Positions 55,295 through 63,506 of a DNA stretch of 64,000 bases are shown here, piece after piece. The position numbers were made by a program, and so were the translations under genes. The stretch spans positions 1 through 64,000 of the forward strand of contig CAJTCG010000002.1 of assembly GCA_910574635.1 (NCBI GenBank), read 5' to 3'. The notes beneath the pieces were generated by a model, which searched no databases, was not told the origin of the DNA, and saw nothing but the letters and a program-made list of their open reading frames with translations. Each line of letters begins with the position of its first letter. The stretch's first letter is position 1. This DNA is from Oscillospiraceae bacterium (GTDB taxonomy: Bacteria; Bacillota; Clostridia; Oscillospirales; Oscillospiraceae).

Positions 55295-56521
55295 TCAATA
55301 TCTGGAATAAATCCAAGTGTCGGATGCCACTTCGGGTAGTTTGAATGTTTCGCGGTCCCCATTTCCTGACCAAGACACGCCCAAAGTGCCACCGGCATCA
55401 CAGACGGTGTAATATGTTGGGCCACGCCCTTGAGCAGTAGGAGAAATAACAACAAAAACATGATTATAATTTGTTTTTGTATTCTTCATCCATACAACAT
55501 CGCCCACCCTTAGCTGGTCAAAATTTTGATGTTTGGTTACTGGAGCTTGTTCGTCAAAGAGTGCATCAGAAATGGCATATGCAAAGGAATTGCAACCTCC
55601 ACCATAACCAAAACCTTTCGATGAATAATAATATTTTCTTTCATCAGAAGTTCCTCCGTACCACGGGCTTCCTTCTGGCATCGTCTGCTCAAACTTTGCC
55701 AGAAGCTCCTTGATGTTTTCCTCCGTAATGGGTTTGCCATTGGTCAGATAACCCTCCCGATAAGTCGTAGAGGCATTGATGCGGTCCATCATCTGCTGGG
55801 CATTCTCGCCGTCCAGCATCTTAAACAGGGGACCATCGGTTACCTCTGGCGGCTCGGAGGGGTCAACCGGGTCAACAGGCGGCTCGGTTGTGTTCCCCAT
55901 GTAATCCCGCAGTCGATTGATGACGACACATCCCTGCGCCCGGTTCATGGGGTTCTTGGGGCCAAAGCTACCATCGCTCTGTCCACCCAGAAGACCGGTG
56001 GTGTAGCATACCATGACGGCCCGGCGGCAGTTGTTGTTGATGCTCTGAAAATCGCTGATGGACCCCATAGACTGGAGGTACTCGGTGTCGGTGGGAATCT
56101 TCACCCCCTTATCCACCAGGATGTTATACATAACCTGCGCCATATCCTCACGGGGGAGGGAGGCCCCAATGGAAGCGGACGAACGGCTGGTGCCACTCAG
56201 GATGCCATGCTTGTTCATGATGGCCTCTCCGGTAGCCGTGCCCTGGTCAGTGTAACCTGCCAGTTCAGAGGCATAGAAGGCCCGGGCCAGCATGGTGGAG
56301 AAGGCTCCGTAGGACACCGGGTTGCCAGGCTTGAAGGTGCCGTCAGAGTAGCCGGAGACAATGCCATCCCGCACGCAGCGGTTAATCTGCTGGTACGCCC
56401 AGTGGGAGGTAGGCACATCGCTGAAGCTGGGGGTAGCTGCGAGCATGGGGCCAATCGAGGCCACGGTCATGGCCAGCAGCAGCCCAAGTGCCACAAGCCG
56501 GATTTTCATAATATTTTTCAT
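55295..56521 (-). CDS. SLH-domain surface protein with C-terminal peptidase/amidase-like domain
   Basis: 408 residues. Signal peptide (MKNIMKIRLVALGLLLAM...LAA). Two or three S-layer homology domains (SFSDVPTSHWAYQQINRCVRDGIVSGYSDGTFKPGNPVSYG; FGPKNPMNRAQGCVVINRL) to about residue 210 for cell-wall attachment; a proline/aspartate linker; then a papain-like C-terminal domain (GCNSFAYAISDALF with the cysteine, VGDVVWMKNTKTNYNHVFVVIS with the histidine), similar to CHAP/NlpC or amidase folds. It probably remodels peptidoglycan. GGAGG precedes ATG 56521. Promoter at 56615-56643. Confidence 0.82.
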   Translation of the reverse strand: MKNIMKIRLVALGLLLAMTVASIGPMLAATPSFSDVPTSHWAYQQINRCVRDGIVSGYSDGTFKPGNPVSYGAFSTMLARAFYASELAGYTDQGTATGEAIMNKHGILSGTSRSSASIGASLPREDMAQVMYNILVDKGVKIPTDTEYLQSMGSISDFQSINNNCRRAVMVCYTTGLLGGQSDGSFGPKNPMNRAQGCVVINRLRDYMGNTTEPPVDPVDPSEPPEVTDGPLFKMLDGENAQQMMDRINASTTYREGYLTNGKPITEENIKELLAKFEQTMPEGSPWYGGTSDERKYYYSSKGFGYGGGCNSFAYAISDALFDEQAPVTKHQNFDQLRVGDVVWMKNTKTNYNHVFVVISPTAQGRGPTYYTVCDAGGTLGVSWSGNGDRETFKLPEVASDTWIYSRY

Positions 56522-56614
56522 ATAGGTAAATCCTCCTTTTATTGATTGTGCGGGTTGAAACTCCGCACCTGTTTAAGCTAAAGTAGTGGAGTAGAAGCAT
56601 CGCTTCTGGGGTTT

Positions 56615-56643
56615 ATTATATGCGAGGTAGGGGAAAGCCATTC
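56615..56643 (-). promoter_or_regulatory. GAAT/GCATA-type promoter
   Basis: Leftward: GAATGG, 17-nt spacer ending in CGCA, TATAAT. It abuts the stop of tnpA (56646). Confidence 0.65.
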
Positions 56644-56645
56644 CA

Positions 56646-57047
56646 TCAGGGCCGTGTTGGCTGGCTCTGTACATATTCCTGGATTTCTCCGGGAGATAAT
56701 TGCTCAGCGGTAGACGCGAAGAAGCTGCGGGTCCACAGGGCTTGCTGGGATGACAATTGGGGAAACTCTGCTATCAGGGTCGGGCCAGTGCCGTGCCTAA
56801 TGTTCTTGCATACCTCGTGGGCACTGACGTCTGGCAGAACACTCACATGCAGATGGCAGTAGTCAGCTCCACACCCGAAAGTAAGGACATCGTAGTCGTT
56901 CTGCTCACAAATTTGAAGAAGCAGCTCTTTGAAACGAGCGGCGACCCCATCTATCAAGAAAACCTTTCTACGATAGCGCGTGCAGAAGACCAGATGATAG
57001 CGTATATAGGACTTTGAGGTCTTGGTAAATCTGTAATTGCCTTCCAT
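56646..57047 (-). CDS. tnpA: IS200/IS605-type Y1 transposase
   Basis: 133 residues of the HUH single-strand transposase family. SKSYIRYHLVFCTRYRRKVF is the usual first strand, CHLHVSV holds the HxH metal site (about residue 65), and EIQEYVQSQ contains the catalytic tyrosine. The length is normal. The gene has no clear ribosome site, as often in IS200. The stop lies three bases from the -35 of the next promoter, so the element's end may be lost. It could mobilise the iscB element in trans. Confidence 0.88.
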   Translation of the reverse strand: MEGNYRFTKTSKSYIRYHLVFCTRYRRKVFLIDGVAARFKELLLQICEQNDYDVLTFGCGADYCHLHVSVLPDVSAHEVCKNIRHGTGPTLIAEFPQLSSQQALWTRSFFASTAEQLSPGEIQEYVQSQPTRP

Positions 57048-57181
57048 GTATATATAATAACGCAAGGCATATACAAAAGCAAGTTACAGTTCTGTTACAA
57101 AAAGCTGGGAAACTCCCATTATTTATATTGGTTGGGGGAGGGAAGATATTTCATCGAAGCTGAGAAAATTTTGGAGGGCTG
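57048..57181. other. 5' flank of tnpA
   Basis: Short direct and inverted motifs (AGCTGGGAAACTCCCATT) may belong to the element's left end. No gene. Confidence 0.3.
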
Positions 57182-57236
57182 TGTCGGGCAGGGGGAGAGG
57201 CCAGGCGACCCACGCCGCACTTCTCTTTTTGCCAAA
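57182..57236. repeat. Palindromic element, degenerate right half
   Basis: GTCGGGCAGG ends with CACTTCTCTTTTTGCCAA. Confidence 0.45.
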
Positions 57237-57356
57237 TCGAAAAAAGTCCCTGTCGGGGAGGTAAGGGAATACTTTGTCAACTGTTCAAATGCCCTTGAAA
57301 GCAGACAAAAAATAAACCCCTCACTCAACAGAGAGTGGGAGCATCAAGAATTTATG

Positions 57357-57745
57357 AGCGACAGGCTCGTGCTTGTTCACAATTTGAACCAGCCGGGGCT
57401 CGCTGTCGATGATGTAGCCGTCGGGAACGGCGGTTTCGGTGATTTGGTACCAGCCGGGCTCGCAGTCAGGCAGGTAAATGAGGCCGTTTGCGTCGGTGAC
57501 GTAGGTACGGGGGTCATTCGTGGTGCCGTTAGGACTGTCGGCGGTACCGAGGAAGCGGACATCGAAGGAAACACCGGCCAGCGGCTGGCGGGTGGTGGCA
57601 TCCAGCTTCCGAATCAAAAGTCCCTGCTCGGGAGCGTTGAGGAACTCGATATCGATAACCCGGTCACTGTAAGATGTGATGGTCACATCCTGCCAGGTGG
57701 GACCGATAGGTGTCGTTGGGCAGGTCCTTAATCGAAATCTGGAGG
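57357..57745 (-). pseudogene. Silent SpaA-repeat cassette (copy of part of the giant adhesin)
   Basis: Nearly identical to the end of repeat 6 and all of repeat 7 of the 46980 adhesin (matching 51649-51985): VTITSYSDRVIDIEFLNA, LLIRKLDATTRQ, DPRTYVTDANGLIYL, VPDGYIIDSEPRLVQIV. Differences include QPLAGVSFDV against QNLEGVSFEV. No start, signal peptide or promoter. Both edges break off abruptly, with an internal deletion near 57715. It could be a donor for gene conversion into the expressed gene, or a simple duplication remnant. Confidence 0.75.
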
Positions 57746-58370
57746 TTTTTGGGAAAACTGTATCGGGTCTTCGGGGGGAGGGGATGAGCCAGTGGCCAGG
57801 GATTCTATTTTGTCCCAAAGAAGATGTTTGTCCAGCCTGAACCTTGGTGTGCTGGCCCGATGCTGCTATAGATTGTAGTTGCTTAGAAATGCGCAATGGA
57901 GGAAGTCTCGAAGCCGTGCTCCATTGAAATCTATTCTTGCTTTTGATGGCTTCTGCAGAACCGCCTCCCTACCTTTCGCTCATCAAGCAATGGCAAATAA
58001 GGCGCAAACTGATAGTACAGTGGTAATTATTAAAATAATGAATCATCAATGAAAGGTTTGCCCGATACCTTTAAAATCGCTTTATTGATTTCCCGCATAA
58101 TAACGACCATAAGAGAGAATTTCTTCCTCTTTTTAAGAAGCGGCCCGGTTACGTATAACCCAGCAAGCGCAAAACCAAACCTCAATGGGGAGCAGCCTTG
58201 TGGTTACTCCCGTTTCTTTTCTTAAATTAGTGGCATCCTGATTGACATATTTTTCCTAGGAGAAAGCCCCTTGCCAAAGGCAAGGGGCTAATCTGCGGGA
58301 AGCCAAGCAACTCACCGAATAATAGCTTTGAAAGGGAGAAGAGATATTGTTAATGTATCAACACTTTTCC
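57746..58370. other. Gene-free region of about 620 bases
   Basis: A scrap of the palindromic element core (GGCCCGATGCTGC, 57856-57868), AT-rich DNA without a supported frame, and a strong hairpin (AGCCCCTTGCC / GGCAAGGGGCT, 58265-58289). Confidence 0.45.
58265..58289. repeat. CCCCTTGCC hairpin
   Basis: AGCCCCTTGCC-AAA-GGCAAGGGGCT. Related hairpins occur at 66, 62252 and 63473. Confidence 0.55.
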
Positions 58371-59078
58371 TCAATCAGAAACTTTCGAAACTGCGCTTAT
58401 TCGCGCATAGGCATCCTTGGACTCATAGAGGGAAGTGGTAAAGGTAATTCGCCAGTCATGGATAGTAGGGGAAGGGAAACCGTGTTCCACAGTGCCTGCG
58501 CTAATAGACCACTGGACTCTTCCATACCCTGCGGGGCACTCCATTTCCCAGCTGAGGGATTCCTGGCCTGTGGGTATATCGGGGTTTTCCAACGGGATTT
58601 CAGGCTCCGGCATTTCCTGCTCGGACAGAGCCTGATAGAACTCCCCCTTGGAGAATCCGCCGTACAGAGCCTCTGCCAAAGTCACAACATCCTTCCAGTC
58701 TTCCCAGGCAAACTGCGGCTTGTCGGGAAGGAGCGTGACAGTAAGGTTCTCCGTTAAAAAACGGGTGTCCTCTGCCAGAGCACAGGAGACAGAGACCCTT
58801 GTCTTGTCCTCGCGCTCGAGGGTATAGAGAATCTGGTCCTCTGCCCAGGATTGCGTTTCCTCTGGGAACAGGGCCCAGCCCAACTTTTCCGCCGCAGTCT
58901 GTACCGTTTCCGTTGTTGGAGGGAACTCCGGTGTAGAGGAATTATTCCCGCAGCCGAGCAGCGTGCATAGAAGGAAAAAAGCCAGCAACAGGCATCCAAA
59001 GCGGCTATGGTTGACGTAGGCTCCCTGTTTATGCATGCGGGCCATTGTAGTACAAAAGCCATTAGACCTTCCATTCAT
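58371..59078 (-). CDS. Predicted lipoprotein, 235 aa
   Basis: A basic N-terminus is followed by a hydrophobic stretch and the lipobox LLGC (CLLLAFFLLCTLLGCGNN, about residues 30-46), so it should be lipid-anchored outside the cell. The mature part is acidic (TAAEKLGWALFPEETQSWAEDQILY...), in the manner of uncharacterised Clostridial lipoproteins. ATG 59078 has GGAGG nine bases upstream. TTGCATATCAT at about 59098-59108 is the likely -10, without a matching -35. Confidence 0.75.
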   Translation of the reverse strand: MNGRSNGFCTTMARMHKQGAYVNHSRFGCLLLAFFLLCTLLGCGNNSSTPEFPPTTETVQTAAEKLGWALFPEETQSWAEDQILYTLEREDKTRVSVSCALAEDTRFLTENLTVTLLPDKPQFAWEDWKDVVTLAEALYGGFSKGEFYQALSEQEMPEPEIPLENPDIPTGQESLSWEMECPAGYGRVQWSISAGTVEHGFPSPTIHDWRITFTTSLYESKDAYARISAVSKVSD

Positions 59079-59144
59079 AGGAATTACCTCCATTACGATG
59101 ATATGCAATCAATCGCAGGGTAGCCTGTATTGCAACCAGGATAA

Positions 59145-59567
59145 TCAATAATGTGGGTCATTATAGTAGTCAACCCAACTCGTTTTCCATTCATGCCAGT
59201 CACGCGATGCTTCAGGATGTGCGGTTTTGTAGTCGGTCGCAACGAAGCTCGTCTCTTGTGCGGTGCAATCAATATAGAATTTGCTTTCAACGAACGTGTC
59301 AGAGCTCTTATACCCACATGTATTGCAATATTGGTACGCATAGACGAGCATAACTCTAAAAAAGTCCATTGCAACTATGGAATCGAGGCAGTGAACAGAC
59401 TGACCCTGGCTACGAGGATGGCACTCGTCGTATTTTTCAACCGTTTTGCCAACCAAAGTATTATAGCCACATTTAGGGCAGAGTGCCCTAGTCACTATTG
59501 GAGAATCAGGATAAACAAACCTGTATGCTGCATGAGAATCAAATTCGTCGGAAGAAAAGAAGTCCAA
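59145..59567 (-). CDS. Hypothetical cysteine-rich protein, 140 aa
   Basis: Two CxxC pairs (CPKCGYN near residue 30; CNTCGYK near residue 80) suggest a zinc ribbon. The C-terminus is rich in aromatics (DWHEWKTSWVDYYNDPHY). TTG 59567 is the only start available; the ribosome site is weak (AGGA), so the true N-terminus is uncertain. Function unknown. Confidence 0.5.
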   Translation of the reverse strand: MDFFSSDEFDSHAAYRFVYPDSPIVTRALCPKCGYNTLVGKTVEKYDECHPRSQGQSVHCLDSIVAMDFFRVMLVYAYQYCNTCGYKSSDTFVESKFYIDCTAQETSFVATDYKTAHPEASRDWHEWKTSWVDYYNDPHY

Positions 59568-59739
59568 GATGTCCTGTTCACTATTGACCTTACTTGATGG
59601 CCTGCATAGTAGTGCAAACCGCGAATATTAAAGTAATCCAAATGTTGCTTTTGAAATAAATTGTAGCATAGAAGAAAGAAAGGCGCAACCCATTGCTCCG
59701 TGTAGAAGCTGATTCAACAAAGAAGCCTTGGGTTGTATT

Positions 59740-59860
59740 CGAAAAACCAGTGGGGCAGGAATAAACATGCGCCTCCTTCTGACGTGCGTTCAAAAACGGA
59801 ACGAGCACTCCACGTTCCAGGCAAATCCGAATGGTTTCGGCGGCGGCTGCATCTGCTCTC
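59740..59860 (-). pseudogene. Fragment of Rpn-type nuclease gene
   Basis: Encodes AETIRICLERGVLVPFLNARQKEAHV, matching the SETIRICLEQKVLVPFLNERQKEVHD segment of the intact Rpn gene at 59966. It is cut on both sides. Confidence 0.65.
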
Positions 59861-59965
59861 CAATACAAGGCAAGCCCCTTGCCGGGGGAAGAAAGGGGAG
59901 CAATAGCAAAGCAAAAGGCCCAAAGGAAAGTTCCTCCGGGCCTTTTGGCACTGAACACGATGCGG

Positions 59966-60778
59966 CTATTTCACAGCCCTGACATCCGCAAGCTCTTTTT
60001 CAAGCAAAGAAGCAATCTCAGCATCATCGAGGCCAGCCTTCCGCATGCTGTGGACATTCCTTGCAAATTCTTCAAGTCGGACTTCCTGCCGGAGATTGTA
60101 CCGCTCAATTTCCAAGATGGTTTCCTGGTCAAACAAGGTCCTCATGATGTCATGCACCTCCTTCTGGCGCTCATTCAGAAATGGAACAAGGACTTTCTGC
60201 TCCAAACAAATACGAATGGTCTCGCTGGCGGCTGTTTCTGTTTTCCCGTGCAGGGAAACTTGCTCGTTGGAGATTTTGCAGAATTCAACATATTGTCCAA
60301 GAATCTGCTGAGAATTTTCTCCGCACAGGACCTTAACTTCAACCTCTGCATTGCCAGCACCTTCATACAGGTCCGACAGCCGCATAACATTTGGTGCGTT
60401 CTTGCGCTCGCCAGTATATACCACGTACAATTCCGGACGGGGGATGGTGATTTTCTTGTCGGAATACAGGGAAATTTTTTCCCTCAGAACATACTCCCTG
60501 TAGGTATCCGCCAGATACATTAGTAGCCGAAGCGGGATGCTGGGCGAAAATGTGGACTGCGCTTCCATCAACAGAATCAGTTTATCCCGAACCTGCAGGC
60601 CCAAATCATTGTATTGGCCAGTCGTGAGAACATTCTCCAACGTGACAAGCTTGATATCCGCTTCCGTCACATCCTGGTCCTCCGGGTGCAGGTTCAGGTA
60701 CAGCTCCCGAGCATACTCTGGCTGGCTGAACAGATATGTGAACACGCTGTCTTTGATGGTTCGCTTGATTTCCGGCAT
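59966..60778 (-). CDS. Rpn/PD-(D/E)XK nuclease-family putative transposase
   Basis: 270 residues. Start MPEIKRTIKDSVFTYLFSQPEYARELYLNLHPE; then LVTLENVLTTGQYNDLGLQVRDKLILLMEAQSTFSPSIPLRLLMYLADTY with the D...E-x-Q core of the PD-(D/E)XK fold (about residues 65-80). The C-terminal region is helical, ending RKAGLDDAEIASLLE. These proteins (recombination-promoting nuclease, YhgA-like) are repetitive in gut Firmicutes. ATG 60778 follows AGGGGGG. Three more fragments of the family lie nearby, showing repeated duplication and decay. Confidence 0.85.
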   Translation of the reverse strand: MPEIKRTIKDSVFTYLFSQPEYARELYLNLHPEDQDVTEADIKLVTLENVLTTGQYNDLGLQVRDKLILLMEAQSTFSPSIPLRLLMYLADTYREYVLREKISLYSDKKITIPRPELYVVYTGERKNAPNVMRLSDLYEGAGNAEVEVKVLCGENSQQILGQYVEFCKISNEQVSLHGKTETAASETIRICLEQKVLVPFLNERQKEVHDIMRTLFDQETILEIERYNLRQEVRLEEFARNVHSMRKAGLDDAEIASLLEKELADVRAVK

Positions 60779-61159
60779 AGGTATCCCCCCTAGTCTGATT
60801 ATAACACATGGGAAGGGATGAAGCAAGGAGAAAGATGATAGGGTGGCGGTCGGTATCGGGCAGCGGAGCCGCCAATGTACCCATGCCGCGATTCTCTTCC
60901 TCAAAAAAGAAGGCCCCCGCCAAGGGTGAGGGAGAGAGGTACCAACGGCTGCGAATTCAAGGGGAATTATGAGAAAAATGGACATTCCATAATAAATATG
61001 ATAAAATTGCAATATCAAGTTTTGGGGTAGCTGTTGTGAACGCCAGGAGGTGATTTGGTTGAATTGTACAGGAATTGGCAAGTTGAAAGCACATTTGACT
61101 CGAAAACGCATCCCATGGAAACCAACTACTGACTAGAGCCTCATATTCTCAGGAAATCA

Positions 61160-61360
61160 TCCAGAAGGGCTTTACATAGATGCCGCGATTGCCCCCATTG
61201 CCTATATCAACAAGCTTCCCGATGTGAAATGGGATTATCGTGGCAACTATTCGGTTGTCTACGTTTATCCAAAAAGGAACATGTACTAAAAAGAACTAGC
61301 GCAAAATGGATAGATATTGCCAACGGGGATTACTTCAATACATATACCCTCAAACTTGTA
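61160..61360 (+). pseudogene. Decayed gene fragment
   Basis: A frame reads GLYIDAAIAPIAYINKLPDV and on to VYVYPKRNMY, stop. In the next frame SAKWIDIANGDYFNTYTLKLV continues to the right end at 61368. Together they look like one C-terminal domain split by a frameshift. Family not recognised. Confidence 0.4.
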
Positions 61361-61367
61361 TAGCGGG

Positions 61368-61408
61368 CGCTTTCATCTCGGATACAAGCAACCGAGACTT
61401 TCCGTGCC
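61368..61408 (+). mobile_element. Solo right end of IscB-type element
   Basis: CGCTTTCATCTCGGATACAA followed by CCGAGA and TCCGTGC, close to the right end at 43555. No iscB or left end is attached. Confidence 0.6.
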
Positions 61409-61469
61409 CAATATTAAATCGGGCAATTGCATGAGCTGGCTGCTCTAACTCCCCATAACAATTGCCTGT

Positions 61470-62072
61470 CTAACGGCTAATCCAAGCCGTTAGCCACTTA
61501 TCATCCGCATTGATTGGCCCTGTTGCCCACACCTCTAATTCACGATAACCATTATATGTATCATTCGTCAGCCAGCGTTTGCCCTCGAATACTTTCTTGC
61601 CCTCGGACCAGATTCCATAAAAGGTTCCTTCGTCCCTGTAGCCTCCCTCATAAAATACTGTACCTTCACCGACTCTATATCCTTTGTCAAATGCACCCTC
61701 ATAATAAATGGCACGATATTGGTGACCGTCAAGCTCTAAGCTATAAGTTTCCCCATCACTGAAATTATTGTATTCTAAATGGCCCCATCCCTGCGGCATC
61801 CCATCATTCCAGAACCCGTAATAAAAACCTTCGTTGTAACCTGAGCCGTGATATTCCACTGGAGCAAAAGAGTATATATATTTGGTAACTGGCAACGTAT
61901 GATACATGCTAATAACGGTAACAATGATTCCGAGTAGTGAACCAACCTGCCCCCATATTCCATGCTTATCCCTTTCTTTGAAAAAGACCCGAAGCAGCCC
62001 TATGGCTATTATTATTTCAATTATAATGAGGAGCCAGCTTAGCCAGGTTGGGAGGGAATCTAAAAATAGCAT
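61470..62072 (-). CDS. Membrane protein with MORN-like repeats
   Basis: 200 residues. Two N-terminal membrane segments (LSWLLIIIEIIIAIGLL; GSLLGIIVTVISMYHTL) are followed by four or so MORN-type motifs: YNEGFYYGFWNDGMPQGWGHLEY, YYEGAFDKGYRVGEGTVFYEGG, GTFYGIWSEGKKVFEG. MORN repeats form beta-hairpins that bind lipids or proteins. The orientation puts the repeats after the second helix. It is flanked by mobile-element remnants, and codon use looks more AT-rich than the 10-45 kb region, suggesting a separate origin. Confidence 0.7.
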   Translation of the reverse strand: MLFLDSLPTWLSWLLIIIEIIIAIGLLRVFFKERDKHGIWGQVGSLLGIIVTVISMYHTLPVTKYIYSFAPVEYHGSGYNEGFYYGFWNDGMPQGWGHLEYNNFSDGETYSLELDGHQYRAIYYEGAFDKGYRVGEGTVFYEGGYRDEGTFYGIWSEGKKVFEGKRWLTNDTYNGYRELEVWATGPINADDKWLTAWISR

Positions 62073-62428
62073 GGGACATCACCTGCTCTCGCAATGTACT
62101 CTGTCCGCTTATTGTGGTTCGGCGGTACATATGGCTTGCCTTTTAATGTGCCGGATATTTCTTCGGAAGAGTATCTATGCACTTTTTGGCTATTTTACCA
62201 TGATTCTGTTTGTTTTTCAAGAATCAGGGGGTTTCCTTTTGCTAAAAGAGGCTCCCCTTGCCAGGAAGGCAAGGGGAGGGGGACTAAATCATCTTTCCCA
62301 ATATATGCTGCGAAAACAGGGCACCCAGCAGCCGTATCACCCCTGCGTGGTATTTCTGTCAGAGCTGCCAACGCAGATTGTGAAGAGGGCCCAGAGGATG
62401 CTCCGCTGGGCCTTTTGGTATCGTATGG
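62073..62428. other. Gene-free region of about 355 bases
   Basis: No supported gene. A CTCCCCTTGCC / GGCAAGGGGAG hairpin (62252-62278) lies upstream of the Rpn fragment. Confidence 0.4.
62252..62278. repeat. CCCCTTGCC hairpin
   Basis: CTCCCCTTGCC-AGGA-AGGCAAGGGGAG. Confidence 0.55.
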
Positions 62429-62770
62429 CTATTTCACAGCCTGAACGACCGTCAGGTCCTTTTCAAGAAGGGCAGCGATTTTGGTATTGTCTAAGCCAGC
62501 CTTTCGCATGCTGCGGACACTGCGCTCAAACTCGTTCTGCTGGCCCTTTTCCATGCCCTTTTCCCATACGCCTTGGCTCAAGTTACACATTTCGGACACC
62601 TCCGTTTCAAACGCCCGTGACATATTGATGCCAAATTCATCTTGCAGGATTTTTTCCGCCGGAGAAAGAGACTCGGAAAACAACGTCTCCAGCAAACGCA
62701 AAACCCCCGCATGATTTTTGCCGTCTGGGATGCCTATGCAGACCATGAACACGGACAGCAAATCATCCAA
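62429..62770 (-). pseudogene. C-terminal fragment of Rpn-type gene
   Basis: Keeps only the C-terminal region (ILQDEFGINMSRAFETEVSEMCNLSQGVWEKGMEKGQ...RKAGLDNTKIAALLE) of an Rpn-type protein. The nuclease core is missing and there is no ribosome site at the start. Confidence 0.7.
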
Positions 62771-62829
62771 AACAGTATTGAACCTATATGACCTTGACCT
62801 GGAGCCATCGGTAACATTTCTTTTGCCAG

Positions 62830-63246
62830 ATGTTCTCGCTGGAGTCCAAGTGTTGCAACTCTAAATTAACGGTTGCATTACAACTCCTTCTTGAAAACTA
62901 CTGTCACTTTCTCATACACAACAATGCGATTGGCAGCATCTGCTATGAATCTTTGTTGGAACCTGGGAACCAGGAATTACGACAACGATTTCACGAATTA
63001 AAGGCCTTCGGTACGATGTATTATCCATCAGCTGTTCTTCAGACACGAATTGATAATATATCTTTTGCGCTGAAAAGAGAAAACAAAGCGGGTCTGCAGT
63101 TGGCGGATTTTGTCCCCAATACTTTGGCGCGACTAGCAGCAGGGATGCCCCCTAAAAGCAGTACGTTAAGGAAAAATGTCGTGAGCAGACTATATGATGG
63201 TGGAGTTGGAAATGCACATAAATATGGAGTGAAAGTCATTCCCTGA
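62830..63246 (+). pseudogene. C-terminal fragment of DUF3800 protein
   Basis: The part NAIGSICYESLLEPGNQELRQRFHELKAFGTMYYP...LQTRIDNISFALKRENKAGLQLADFVPNTLAR matches the C-terminal half of DUF3800, an RNase H-like family of mobile elements. The N-terminal catalytic aspartates are absent and the first 30 residues look unrelated, so it is a truncated copy. Confidence 0.65.
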
Positions 63247-63472
63247 TGTGTCTTACACTGTTCACAATTTGTTTACAAGTAGGAGTATTGACAAAGCAAC
63301 CTCCTGCATATAATATGTTAGTGACAGGATTGGGAGGGCAACTGACTTCCTTAAGGTCAGCGCGGCACGATATACTTCGGCATGCGTTTGGGACACGTCT
63401 CAAGAAGCCTGTAATCGAACTTGTTGCCATGAAACGGTCATTCCGCAGGGGATGGCCGTTTCCTTTATCTGG

Positions 63473-63499
63473 GCCCCCTTGCCGGAAGGGCAAAGGGGC
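63473..63499. repeat. CCCCTTGCC hairpin
   Basis: GCCCCCTTGCC-GGAA-GGGCAAAGGGGC. Confidence 0.5.
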
Positions 63500-63506
63500 T
63501 GTCATA

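Larger units (their letters stand above)
60779..61469. other. Region of remnants upstream of Rpn
   Basis: A degenerate right half of the palindromic element (60848-60905), a broken frame (61160-61360) and a solo IscB-element right end (61368-61408). No intact gene. Confidence 0.45.

Noticed and set aside
56646-57047. tnpA as part of a complete IS605 with tnpB.
   Set aside because: No tnpB lies beside it, and a functional-looking promoter for the SLH gene starts at its stop codon.
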